This document shows, in pieces, positions 17,790 through 25,712 of a stretch of DNA of 64,000 bases. Numbering within the stretch: position 1 is the first letter of the stretch; each line of letters starts with the position of its first letter. The notes under the pieces are model-generated. The model was given only the letters and a program-made list of their open reading frames with translations. It searched no databases and had not been told where the DNA came from. The position numbers and the translations under genes are program-made. Origin of the DNA: Phycisphaerae bacterium (GTDB lineage: Bacteria > Planctomycetota > Phycisphaerae > Phycisphaerales > UBA1924); the NCBI GenBank assembly GCA_030432905.1, contig JAUILU010000001.1, positions 620,001 to 684,000 on the forward strand. The letters run 5' to 3'.

Positions 17790-18752
17790 ATGTCAACACA
17801 CCTCGCCATAGATCTTGAGAACGTCGCCAAGACGTACAAAGCACCCTTCAAAGAAGCCATCCCCGCGCTTCGCGGCATCGATATGAAGGTCCACGCCGGC
17901 GAGGTCTTCGGACTGCTCGGACCGAACGGAGCGGGAAAGTCCACGCTCGTCAAAATCCTCATGACCGTCATCCGACCGAGCCAATGCAAGGGCACCGTCC
18001 TCGGCCAGCCGGTCGGCGACAAGTACACGCTCCAGCGCGTCGGCTACCTCCCCGAGCACCACAGCTTCCCGCCCTACCTCACCGGCAGGCAGCTCATCGA
18101 ATTCTTCGGCGCGATGAACAACATGAAGCGAGCCGAACGCAAACGCAGGGCGAGCGAGCTGCTCGAACTCGTCGGCATGGACGATTGGGGCAGCAAGAAA
18201 CTCAAGTCGTACTCGAAGGGCATGCGACAGCGCGTCGGCATCGCGCAGGCGCTCATCAACGATCCCGACCTCGTCCTCCTCGACGAGCCAACAGACGGCG
18301 TGGACCCGATGGGCCGACGCGACATCCGAGCCATACTCGACCACCTCAAAGACGAGGGCAAAACCGTGCTCGTCAACAGCCACATCTTGTCCGAACTCGA
18401 ACAGGTCTGCAGCCGGGTCGCGATCCTCGTCAAGGGCAAGGTCGCAACCCAGGGCACCATCGAGGACCTCACCGCGGGGCAGGAACGATACGAGATCCAG
18501 CTCGCCCCAGAGAACCGCGAGATCCTGACCCAGTTCGCGAGCGACACCGCCGAGGTCAACGGCGCCACACTCAAGCTGCAGTCGGTCGAGCCCAAAGACG
18601 TCCAGCCGATCATCGACAAGATCCGCGCCAAAGACGGCACGATCCTCTCGATCCGTCGGACTCGCCCGTCGCTTGAGGATCTGTTCATGCAGGCTGTCAT
18701 CGACCCAGAAACCGGCGAAGAACTCGGCCCCGGCGCAGCGAGGGACGCGTGA
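17790..18752 (+). CDS. ABC transporter ATP-binding protein
   Basis: A 320-residue ATPase of an ABC-2-type exporter. Walker A is GPNGAGKST (about residues 46-54), the signature motif is YSKGMRQRVGIAQAL (near 141-155), and Walker B is DLVLLDEPTDGVDP, followed by the switch His in VNSHIL. A C-terminal region of about 90 residues after the nucleotide-binding domain is typical of this exporter class. It overlaps the permease gene by 4 bases (18749-18752), which indicates translational coupling. The substrate is unknown. CcmA/NatA-like exporters of this kind move lipids, drugs or sodium, or act in gliding-type systems. Confidence 0.92.
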   Translation: MSTHLAIDLENVAKTYKAPFKEAIPALRGIDMKVHAGEVFGLLGPNGAGKSTLVKILMTVIRPSQCKGTVLGQPVGDKYTLQRVGYLPEHHSFPPYLTGRQLIEFFGAMNNMKRAERKRRASELLELVGMDDWGSKKLKSYSKGMRQRVGIAQALINDPDLVLLDEPTDGVDPMGRRDIRAILDHLKDEGKTVLVNSHILSELEQVCSRVAILVKGKVATQGTIEDLTAGQERYEIQLAPENREILTQFASDTAEVNGATLKLQSVEPKDVQPIIDKIRAKDGTILSIRRTRPSLEDLFMQAVIDPETGEELGPGAARDA

Positions 18753-19918
18753 TGCTGACTCAAACCTTGGCACTTTTCTACGACGCGTACCGCGAGCTGA
18801 ACTCCAAGAAGCTGTTCTGGATCACGCTCATCCTGTCGGGCGCGTGTGTAGCCGCGTTCGGAGCCGTGGGCATCAACGAAGAGGGGATTACCGCGATCGG
18901 GTTCACGATCCCGGCCCCGATTAATTCGATTTCGATCACACCTGAACTGTTCTACAAGACGCTGTTCCTCAACCTTGGCATCAGCATCTGGCTGACGTGG
19001 ATCGCCACGGTGCTCGCGCTTGTTTCGACCGCGGGCATCTTCCCGTCGCTGCTCACCGGCGGGCAGATCGAGACCATGCTCAGCAAGCCGATCTCCCGCA
19101 CCCGTCTGTTCCTAACGAAGTACACCACGGGGCTGTTCTTCGTTGGTCTTCAGGTCTCGCTGTTCTGCGTCGCGTCGGTGTTCGTCATCGGGCTGCGCAG
19201 CGGCGCGTGGATGCCCGAGATATTCCTCGCGATCCCGATCGTCGTGATCTTCTTCAGCTTCCTGTTCAGTGTCATGACACTGCTCGGCATCCTGACCCGT
19301 TCTACAATCGCCTCGCTCCTCCTGACCATCCTGTTCTGGTTTGTGCTGTTCATCGTCAACGCGTCGGACCAAACCCTTGTCGCGTTCCACGAGAGTTCGA
19401 AGCTCTCGGCACAGGCTTCCTCCGAGCGATTGGAAACAGCAAACGAAAACGCGGCTCTTGCGTATATCAACAAAGCCCGCGAGGAAGGCCGAGAACTCGA
19501 CGACTCGTACGAGCCGACTACTGAAGAGCTTGATAGCGCGAACGTCTTCCTGCCCATGCTGCGTCAGAGCGTCGAGGACAACCAAAATACGAGCAGGAAG
19601 CTCAAACCCTGGCGGAACGGCGTCTACATCGCCAAAACGGTCCTGCCGAAAACCGGCGAGACAATCAACCTGCTCGCCAAGTACGTGATGTCACAAGAAG
19701 ACCTTGATGCGTGGGTCAATCTCAGCAGCAAGGACGACCCCGGCACCGTAGTGAACGAAGAAACAGGCGAGGTTCAGGTTTCCAGTGCCGAGGTCAACCG
19801 CGCCGCGGCTAAGGCGATCAACGATCGCCCGCTCTGGTGGGTACTCGGCACATCGCTCGGTTTCGAGGCAGTCATGCTTCTCATCGCCTGCTGGTTATTC
19901 CGCCGAACCGACTTCTAG
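18749..19918 (+). CDS. ABC-2-type transporter permease
   Basis: A 389-residue inner-membrane protein, partner of the ATPase encoded just upstream (4-base overlap). Hydrophobic segments include LFWITLILSGACVAAFGAVG near the N-terminus, a cluster of four helices at about 70-200 (for example IWLTWIATVLALVSTAGIF and IVVIFFSFLFSVMTLLGIL), and a last helix LGFEAVMLLIACWLF at the end. Between them lies a large soluble loop (about 205-360), rich in Glu and Asn, probably outside the membrane. GGQIETMLSKPISRTR near 104-119 resembles the coupling segment of these permeases. Its stop shares the bases CTAG with the stop of convergent proC. Confidence 0.88.
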   Translation: MMLTQTLALFYDAYRELNSKKLFWITLILSGACVAAFGAVGINEEGITAIGFTIPAPINSISITPELFYKTLFLNLGISIWLTWIATVLALVSTAGIFPSLLTGGQIETMLSKPISRTRLFLTKYTTGLFFVGLQVSLFCVASVFVIGLRSGAWMPEIFLAIPIVVIFFSFLFSVMTLLGILTRSTIASLLLTILFWFVLFIVNASDQTLVAFHESSKLSAQASSERLETANENAALAYINKAREEGRELDDSYEPTTEELDSANVFLPMLRQSVEDNQNTSRKLKPWRNGVYIAKTVLPKTGETINLLAKYVMSQEDLDAWVNLSSKDDPGTVVNEETGEVQVSSAEVNRAAAKAINDRPLWWVLGTSLGFEAVMLLIACWLFRRTDF

Positions 19919-20745
19919 CTCCGACCGAGTTCCACACCTCGATCACGCGCCGCGAGCATGCCCCGGACAATCGCGTCGGCAACGCCAGACGAATCGAACG
20001 AATCCGTCGCGGCCTGGGTCGTGCCCTTCTTGCTCGTTACGCGCGCACGCAGCTCGGCAGCCGAGCCGCCGTCTTGCTTGAGCAGCTCCGCAGCGCCCGC
20101 AACAGTTTCCGTCACGATCTTCGCCGCGGTCTCCTCATCAAACCCGGCTTCGATCGCGCCCCGCTGCATCGCCTCGGCGAGATAGAACACATACGCGGGC
20201 CCGGAGCCCGCGACCGCGGTGAACGCGTCGATCATCTTCTCTTCGAGCCGAACCACAACATCGCCCACGCTTCCAAAGAGCGACTCGGCGAATTCGGCGT
20301 CGGGCTCGCTCGCGCCCGCGGCGACGGCGATCGCGGTCGTGCCCCTGCGGATCTGCGACGGCGTGTTGGGCATCACCCGAACGACCCGGCATCGCCCGCC
20401 GAGCGCCGATCGAACCCGCTCACCGCCCGCGCCGGCAAGGATCGAGATCACGACCCGCTCACCGACCACATCCGCGATCTCCTCGCCCACGTCATCGAGC
20501 ATCTGGGGCTTGACCGCGATCATGATCTGCCCCGACCCCGGCTCGTCCTCGGCAGACGCGAGCCACTCGAGAGCTTCTTTCGCGGTGGGTGCCGCGTTGA
20601 CGTAGAGCGACCGCTTCGACTCGTTCCGGTCCGCGACACAGACCCGCTCGCCGGGGAGCACGCCGGCGTCGCGGGCACCGCCGAGAATCGCCTGAGCCAT
20701 CGACCCGCCGCCGATGACCGCGAGTGCTGGCTGATTCGTACCCAT
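19915..20745 (-). CDS. proC: Pyrroline-5-carboxylate reductase
   Basis: A 276-residue protein matching ProC, which makes proline from pyrroline-5-carboxylate with NAD(P)H. The Rossmann motif LAVIGGGSMAQAILGG opens it, IMIAVKPQML marks the middle of the cofactor domain, VVRVMPNTPSQIRRG is the family signature, and AVAGSGPAYVFYLAEAM with VTSKKGTTQAATDSF forms the C-terminal helical dimer domain that carries the substrate site. The start at 20745 (MGTNQPALAVIGG) fits the usual length. It is divergent from accA and convergent with the ABC permease, where both stop codons lie within the four bases CTAG. Confidence 0.94.
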   Translation of the reverse strand: MGTNQPALAVIGGGSMAQAILGGARDAGVLPGERVCVADRNESKRSLYVNAAPTAKEALEWLASAEDEPGSGQIMIAVKPQMLDDVGEEIADVVGERVVISILAGAGGERVRSALGGRCRVVRVMPNTPSQIRRGTTAIAVAAGASEPDAEFAESLFGSVGDVVVRLEEKMIDAFTAVAGSGPAYVFYLAEAMQRGAIEAGFDEETAAKIVTETVAGAAELLKQDGGSAAELRARVTSKKGTTQAATDSFDSSGVADAIVRGMLAARDRGVELGRS

Positions 20746-20858
20746 TAACCCGATCCTTCCTGTAGTGCCCGGTTTGACCGTGATCGGCCCTCGGCCTGCC
20801 CCAAAGCCGTGCCGGGCATAAACTAACGCGTACGCAAACCCCATACGACGGAGCAGAC

Positions 20859-21902
20859 ATGGGAACCTTCTACACACTCGACTTCGAGAAACCACTCGCA
20901 GAGATCGAGAAGCAGATCCGCGATGCCGAGTCCGGCAACTCGGCTCCCGCCGCGCCGGCCGGCGTCGAAGGATTCGACGCATCGGCGAACCCAAACGCCG
21001 CGGATCTCGCGGACCTCCACAAGCAGCACACAAAGCTGCTCGAGGAACTGTACACGGACCTCAACCCGTGGGATACCGTACGCGTCAGCAGGCACCCGAA
21101 TCGTCCGCAATCTCGCGACTACATCGAGCATTTCGTCCGTGACTTCGGCGAACTCCACGGCGACCGGCGCTACGGCGACGACCCCGCCATCATCTGCGGC
21201 TTCGGTCGCATCGGCACGCACAAATGCCTCGTCGTCGGGCACCACAAGGGACGCACGACACAGGAACGCATCCAGTGCCACTTCGGCTGCGCTCATCCAG
21301 AAGGCTACCGCAAGGCCCTGCTCAAGATGAAACTCGCCGAGAAATTCGGCACCCCCATCGTCACATTCGTTGACACACCCGGCGCGTACCCCGGCCTCGA
21401 AGCCGAACGCCGAGGTCAGGCAGAAGCGATCGCGGTCAACCTGCGCGAGATGGCGCGCATCAAGGTCCCGATCCTTAGCATCGTCATCGGCGAGGGCGGC
21501 TCGGGCGGTGCGCTCGGCATCGCGGTCGCCGACAAGGTCGCCATGCTCCGAAACTCCTGGTACTCGGTCATCAGCCCCGAGGGCTGCGCCGCGATCCTGT
21601 GGAAGCAGGCCAACGAGCAGACCAACAGGTCGGCAGCCGAGGCGCTTAACCTCACCGCCCGCGACAACCTCAAGCTCGGCATCATCGACGCCGTCGTCGA
21701 GGAACCGCTCGGCGGCGCCCACCGCGACCCCGACGCCGCATCGGACATGCTCCGTGACTGGATTGTTCAGGAGCTGGATATCCTCAAGACCAAGACACCC
21801 GACGAACTGCTCGAGGGGCGGTACGACCGTTTCCGAAACCTCGGTGCGTTCAACGAGGCTCCGGTCGAAACGCCCGCCACGGCTTCTGAAGACGCGTCGT
21901 AA
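20859..21902 (+). CDS. accA: Acetyl-CoA carboxylase carboxyltransferase subunit alpha
   Basis: A 347-residue protein matching AccA, which with AccD transfers the carboxyl group from biotin to acetyl-CoA in the first step of fatty acid synthesis. The N-terminus DFEKPLAEIEKQI and the core are typical: SRDYIEHFVRDFGELHGDR, RIQCHFGCAHPEGYRKAL, TFVDTPGAYPGLEAERRGQ, VIGEGGSGGALGIAVADK and SVISPEGCAAILWK. A spacer of about 20 Ala/Pro/Gly-rich residues after the first helix and a Thr/Ala-rich tail make it a little longer than E. coli AccA. accD is not adjacent. The ribosome site CGGAG lies 8 bases before the ATG. Confidence 0.95.
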   Translation: MGTFYTLDFEKPLAEIEKQIRDAESGNSAPAAPAGVEGFDASANPNAADLADLHKQHTKLLEELYTDLNPWDTVRVSRHPNRPQSRDYIEHFVRDFGELHGDRRYGDDPAIICGFGRIGTHKCLVVGHHKGRTTQERIQCHFGCAHPEGYRKALLKMKLAEKFGTPIVTFVDTPGAYPGLEAERRGQAEAIAVNLREMARIKVPILSIVIGEGGSGGALGIAVADKVAMLRNSWYSVISPEGCAAILWKQANEQTNRSAAEALNLTARDNLKLGIIDAVVEEPLGGAHRDPDAASDMLRDWIVQELDILKTKTPDELLEGRYDRFRNLGAFNEAPVETPATASEDAS

Positions 21903-21919
21903 CCCCCGCACTACGGGGG
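21903..21919 (+). terminator. Weak hairpin after accA
   Basis: CCCCCG (21903-21908) pairs with CGGGGG (21914-21919) around CACTA directly after the accA stop codon. No strong T-run follows, only TTCTTT at about 21930, so termination may be partial. Confidence 0.4.
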
Positions 21920-21933
21920 ACTAACTCGATTCT

Positions 21934-21962
21934 TTGACTCGCGCCGTCCCGACGCCTACCCT
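21934..21962 (+). promoter_or_regulatory. Sigma70-type promoter for the DksA-like gene and lspA
   Basis: TTGACT (21934-21939) and TACCCT (21957-21962) are separated by 17 bases, close to the housekeeping consensus. Transcription from about 21969 would give an 87-base leader before the GTG start at 22056. Confidence 0.5.
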
Positions 21963-22055
21963 TGGCCCACCGCTGCAGCTTTCAGTGATTCCGTATTTTG
22001 TTCGGGGTCGCACAACAGAGCGAGCTGGCCAGCGGCCCACTGTCAAAGGATCGCG

Positions 22056-23015
22056 GTGGCAACGAAAAAAGCTACAACCAAAAAGAAGACCTCGGCGAAG
22101 AAGAAGACGACCGCTAAGAAATCGGCTTCCAAGAAAACCGCCACCAAGAAGTCCACGGCGAAAAAGTCAGCCTCCAAGAAAGCGACCGCAAAGAAGTCCG
22201 CTTCGAAGAAAGCCGTGACCAAGAAGTCCGCCTCGAACAAGACCACGACAAAGAAGACAACCAAGAAAGCGACCACGAAAAAGGTCGCTAAGAAAACAAC
22301 CAAGGCTTCATCGAAGAAAACGACCAAAAAGAAGCTCTCGAAGGCCGACCAGGAAGCCGCGGAGATGGCCGCGTCGAAGAAGGCCGCCGAGAAGCGCATC
22401 GCCGACGCCAAGGCAGCCGACGCAAAGAAGAACTCGGGCCGTAAGGGCATCACAATCGTTGATGACAAGCCCAAGCGCCGCTCGGCCAGCAGCAAACCGA
22501 CCAAGGTCTTCGCGCCGCCGCCCGGCAGCGGCCTGCTCAGCATCAAGCGCAAGCCGCTTATCGCTTCAGGTCCCAAAGCGCCGTCGAGCCCGCACAGCAA
22601 CTTCGGCGAAGAAGCCGAGCAGCCGAAGAGCAAGAAGAAGCCGAAGTCGCCCTTCAACAAGCGCGAGCTCGATAAGTACCGCGAAATCCTGCTCGCCAAA
22701 CGCCGCGATCTCGTCGGCGACGTCGCGACCATGGAAAAAGGCGTGCTCTCGCTGGGCGACAAAGGCGGCGACCCCGCAACCGACGTCGCGGAGCAGGGCT
22801 CTGACGCCTACGACCAGTCGCTCTCGATCGGTCTGGCCGAGGTTGACCGCAAGCTCATCCACGAGATCGACAATGCGATCGAGCGGATCGAGAACAAAAC
22901 CTTCGGCCTCTGCGAGGTCACGGGCAAGCCGATCGCGACCAAGCGTCTCGACGAGCTCCCCTGGACCCGCATGAGCATCGAAGCTGCCCGCGAACTCGAA
23001 CGCCACGGCTCGTAA
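22056..23015 (+). CDS. DksA/TraR-like protein with long Lys/Ala tail and degenerate zinc finger
   Basis: A 319-residue protein with a GTG start 5 bases after AAAGGA. Residues 1-110 are a histone H1-like tail of KKTT, KKSA and SKK repeats; residues 110-205 are charged linker. From about 205 it follows the DksA/TraR pattern: coiled coil KRELDKYREILLAKRRDLVG, then DPATDVAEQGSD and a second helix, then IENKTFGLCEVTGKPIATKR. In canonical DksA the last part is a C4 zinc finger. Here only one cysteine remains (FGLC) and the others are replaced (EVTG, PWTRMSIE). It probably still enters the RNA polymerase secondary channel, while the tail may bind DNA. It lies 2 bases upstream of lspA, a common gene pair. 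Confidence 0.85.
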   Translation: MATKKATTKKKTSAKKKTTAKKSASKKTATKKSTAKKSASKKATAKKSASKKAVTKKSASNKTTTKKTTKKATTKKVAKKTTKASSKKTTKKKLSKADQEAAEMAASKKAAEKRIADAKAADAKKNSGRKGITIVDDKPKRRSASSKPTKVFAPPPGSGLLSIKRKPLIASGPKAPSSPHSNFGEEAEQPKSKKKPKSPFNKRELDKYREILLAKRRDLVGDVATMEKGVLSLGDKGGDPATDVAEQGSDAYDQSLSIGLAEVDRKLIHEIDNAIERIENKTFGLCEVTGKPIATKRLDELPWTRMSIEAARELERHGS

Positions 23016-23017
23016 CG

Positions 23018-23635
23018 TTGACCGATCCCGCGCCATCCGTTTCCGCTGTCAGAAGCAAACGCTCATGGGCGATCCTGCTCATCGTTCTGGTGTTCGGTCT
23101 CGTCTTCGACCTGTGGAGCAAGGACTACGCCTTCAAGCACGTCGGCGAGTACCCCGTCGTCGTCGAACGCGAAGAGGTCCTGAAGGCTTCTGACCCACGC
23201 AACCTCGTCCCGCCGTATCGCCCGGTCGTTGTGATCCCAAAGGTCCTCAACTTCACACTCGTCCTGAACCAGGGCGCCGTCTTCGGCATGGGTGCCGGCA
23301 AGCGATGGCTGTTCATCACGTTCACGGGCGGCGCGATTCTGCTTGGCATTTGGATGTTCGCGGCGTGGACCACAAGCAAGGACTGGATCGCGCACATCTC
23401 GCTCGGGCTGCTGCTCTCGGGCGGGCTCGGCAACCTCTACGACAGACTCGTGTACGCCTGCGTACGCGATTTCATCCACCCGCTGCCCGGCGTTGAGATC
23501 GGCGGCTGGGAAGTCTGGCCCTACGTTTCAAACGTCGCAGATGCGCTGCTGATCATCGGTATCATCGGACTGATGTGGCACCTCTGGCGGAGCGAGCCGA
23601 CCAAGCCTGCGGACGAAACCGAAACCGCAGGCTAA
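23018..23635 (+). CDS. lspA: Lipoprotein signal peptidase (signal peptidase II)
   Basis: A 205-residue inner-membrane aspartic protease that cleaves prolipoprotein signal peptides after lipid attachment. Four hydrophobic helices are visible (SWAILLIVLVFGLVFDLWSK, WLFITFTGGAILLGIWMFAA, WIAHISLGLLLSGGLGNLYD and VADALLIIGIIGLMWHLW). The two catalytic aspartates lie in LGNLYDRLVYACVRDFI and SNVADALLI. It is longer than the usual 160-170 residues because of an insert of about 35 residues after the first helix. A TTG start at 23018 follows the DksA-like gene by 2 bases. Several lipoproteins in this window (LpoB-like, COG3014-like, TPR) would be its substrates. Its stop overlaps the convergent gene's stop. 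Confidence 0.94.
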   Translation: MTDPAPSVSAVRSKRSWAILLIVLVFGLVFDLWSKDYAFKHVGEYPVVVEREEVLKASDPRNLVPPYRPVVVIPKVLNFTLVLNQGAVFGMGAGKRWLFITFTGGAILLGIWMFAAWTTSKDWIAHISLGLLLSGGLGNLYDRLVYACVRDFIHPLPGVEIGGWEVWPYVSNVADALLIIGIIGLMWHLWRSEPTKPADETETAG

Positions 23636-24651
23636 GCCTCTTGCTCTTCCTGTGCCCGCTGACGCAGCTGAGGCATGAGCCCCTCGACTTCTTGCGACAT
23701 CCGCGAATTCGGGAACTGCTCGTTGATCTGCTGGCCAAGCGAGACCGCGATCGCCCACTGTTTGTCCTGGCAAGCCAGCTTGAACGCGGCTCCGAGGTTC
23801 TGCTTCGCCTTGCCGATCACGCCTCGCGCGACCTCGCGGAACGGCTCGGCTTCTTCTTCCATCAGATAGTGATCGAGTTCGCCCATGATCTCCATGGCCT
23901 CGTCAACCCGCTCGGCCTGAGCCGCGAGCAGGAATCGCCGCTCGATCTCTTCTTTGTACTGCACCCGCGCGTTGAGCACGCGCTCGCGCAGCCCTTTGAC
24001 CCTCGGCGAAATCGGGAAGCTCGCCGAGATCGTGTCCGCCTTGGCGATCGCCTCGTCCCAATGTCGCTGCACGATCAGATGGTCGAGTTCCTTGATTGCG
24101 TTGTTGATCTCCATGTCGAGACCCTCGGCCCGCGCACGCTCGATCAGCATCCTGAACCGCTCGGCGTCCTGCTCGTAACCGAATCGCGAGGCGAGCTCGG
24201 TTACGAGAACCTGCGCCGCCGACCAGTCCTGTGAGCGGATATCTTCCTCGATCGCCCGGCAGAGCAACTCGCGCTCGCGCGTTCTGTTGAGCACCCGCCG
24301 CGCATCGTCCGAAAGAGCCGCGTGCTGGCACATGCGGTCGGTCGCCTGCTGAACGAGCTTGAGCTGCTCGATCACCCGGTCGTCAGATACTGAAGTTGCG
24401 TCAACCTTTTTCCCGTCTGAACGCGAAAACACAATCGCTGCGGCGCAGCAGACAACCACGAGACCAACCAGCCCGGAAGACTCGCTGAGTAGCGCAGTCA
24501 CATAACCAAGGTTTGGCGGTGACTGTCCCAACTCGCGTGCGAGTTCAAGGGTATCAAGAGTCGTTTTGATCCCCGCGATTACCATCGCGATACTTAGTAC
24601 TGCCCCGACGATGAGCAACGGCAGAACGAGTTTAGAATAGTCGTTTCTCAT
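23632..24651 (-). CDS. Membrane-anchored helical-repeat protein
   Basis: A 339-residue protein with two N-terminal membrane helices (LVLPLLIVGAVLSIAMVIAG and SSGLVGLVVVCCAAAIVFS) and a large soluble helical domain from about 75 on. The helices come in pairs of 30-40 residues (SQDWSAAQVLVTELASRFG, QRHWDEAIAKADTISASFP, QDKQWAIAVSLGQQINEQFP), reminiscent of TPR-type solenoids that hold partner proteins. No catalytic motif is seen. It is translationally coupled to the upstream cupin gene (ATGA overlap at 24648-24651), and its stop overlaps that of convergent lspA. I do not recognise a named family. Confidence 0.7.
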   Translation of the reverse strand: MRNDYSKLVLPLLIVGAVLSIAMVIAGIKTTLDTLELARELGQSPPNLGYVTALLSESSGLVGLVVVCCAAAIVFSRSDGKKVDATSVSDDRVIEQLKLVQQATDRMCQHAALSDDARRVLNRTRERELLCRAIEEDIRSQDWSAAQVLVTELASRFGYEQDAERFRMLIERARAEGLDMEINNAIKELDHLIVQRHWDEAIAKADTISASFPISPRVKGLRERVLNARVQYKEEIERRFLLAAQAERVDEAMEIMGELDHYLMEEEAEPFREVARGVIGKAKQNLGAAFKLACQDKQWAIAVSLGQQINEQFPNSRMSQEVEGLMPQLRQRAQEEQEA

Positions 24652-25025
24652 GAGTCTCCACCCCTGCTGCCCGGCGTGGGGTCACCGCAGTTTCTGTGCG
24701 CCGGCACCATACATAGGAATCGAAGCTCGCCGCCCTTCGACTTAAATTGGTGCTCCAGATCCGCCTCGACGTAGATCACATCGCCCGCCTTGATGTCGTG
24801 CGTCTTGTCACCCAGCAGAATTGTCCCCCGGCCCGAGACAACGTACACCTCGTGCTCGAAATCGTGGCTGTGCCTCGGTGTGTGGCCGCCGTCCTCGACA
24901 CGGAAACTCCGCAGCGCAAAGTTCGGCGCGCCGTCGGACGTCCCGACCATCACGGCCATCGACGCCCCTTTCACGCCCTCCATATCCACCTTATTCATCT
25001 GAACATCGTCGATGTTGCGGATCAT
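24648..25025 (-). CDS. Single-domain cupin protein
   Basis: A 125-residue cytoplasmic beta-barrel. Cupin motif 1 is HTPRHSHDFEHEVYVVSGRG (two His, one Glu and a Gly-rich turn), and motif 2 is IKAGDVIYVEADLEHQFKS (last metal His), so a metal site is complete. Small cupins like this act as isomerases, dioxygenases or ligand sensors; the reaction cannot be told. The start at 25025 gives MIRNIDDVQMNKV; an in-frame ATG at 25055 would give 10 more residues. The 4-base overlap with the membrane helical protein gene suggests an operon. The start is divergent from the metallo-beta-lactamase-fold gene. Confidence 0.82.
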   Translation of the reverse strand: MIRNIDDVQMNKVDMEGVKGASMAVMVGTSDGAPNFALRSFRVEDGGHTPRHSHDFEHEVYVVSGRGTILLGDKTHDIKAGDVIYVEADLEHQFKSKGGELRFLCMVPAHRNCGDPTPGSRGGDS

Positions 25026-25063
25026 GCGCCGGCTCCTTCTTGTGCAGTCTACCATCGACCACC

Positions 25064-25705
25064 ATGACGCGCCCCGAACTTTCCATCCGTTCCGCCGCCC
25101 TCGGCGACTACCAGACCAACTGCTACACCGTCCAGAGCGGCGAGCACCTGTGGGTCATCGACGCGGGCTACCAACCCGCCCCACTTGTACAACTCATAGA
25201 AGAAGCAGGTATTGCACCCGAGGCGATTGTCCTGACACACGCGCACTCGGACCATATCGCCGGCATCAACGAAGTACTCGCGAAGTACCCCGGCACGCCG
25301 ATCTGGATCGGCTCCGAAGAAGAAGACTGGCTAAGCGACCCGAACCTCAATCTCAGCGCGTTCCTCGGGCTCTCCGTCACCGCGCCCGCCGCGAGTCGAC
25401 TGCTCAATGAGGGCGACGTCCTCACGCTCGGCGAAACAACATGGAACGTCCTACACACGCCCGGTCACTCGCCCGGCAGCAAGACGTTCGTCTGCAACCA
25501 AGCACCGGTCGCGTTCGTGGGCGATGCGCTCTTCGCCGGCTCGATCGGAAGGAGCGACTTCCCCGGCTGCAGCCACGAGCAACTGCTCGAATCAATCAGA
25601 ACGAAGCTCTACACGCTCCCCGACGAAACGCAGGTCCTCTGCGGCCACGGGCCCTCAACAACCATCGGTCAAGAGCGCAACCACAACCCGTTCGTGCAGG
25701 GCTAA
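25064..25705 (+). CDS. MBL-fold metallohydrolase (glyoxalase II-like)
   Basis: A 213-residue protein of the metallo-beta-lactamase superfamily. The metal motif is LTHAHSDHIAG (HxHxDH, near residue 63), the further His is in HTPGHSPGS, the bridging Asp is in AFVGDALFAGSIGRSDFPG, and the last His is LCGHGPST. The GSIGRSDFPG wording is typical of the hydroxyacylglutathione hydrolase-like subfamily. The N-terminus ALGDYQTNCYTV also fits that group. It probably hydrolyses a thioester in the cytoplasm. The start at 25064 is the first ATG after the divergent cupin start (38 bases apart); no better ribosome site is visible. Confidence 0.9.
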   Translation: MTRPELSIRSAALGDYQTNCYTVQSGEHLWVIDAGYQPAPLVQLIEEAGIAPEAIVLTHAHSDHIAGINEVLAKYPGTPIWIGSEEEDWLSDPNLNLSAFLGLSVTAPAASRLLNEGDVLTLGETTWNVLHTPGHSPGSKTFVCNQAPVAFVGDALFAGSIGRSDFPGCSHEQLLESIRTKLYTLPDETQVLCGHGPSTTIGQERNHNPFVQG

Positions 25706-25712
25706 CCGGGAA

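Noticed and set aside
22056-22340. Repetitive DNA in the first part of the DksA-like gene, considered as a CRISPR or tandem repeat
   Set aside because: The repeats are imperfect and codon-phased, and encode the Lys/Ala tail; there are no unique spacers of constant length.
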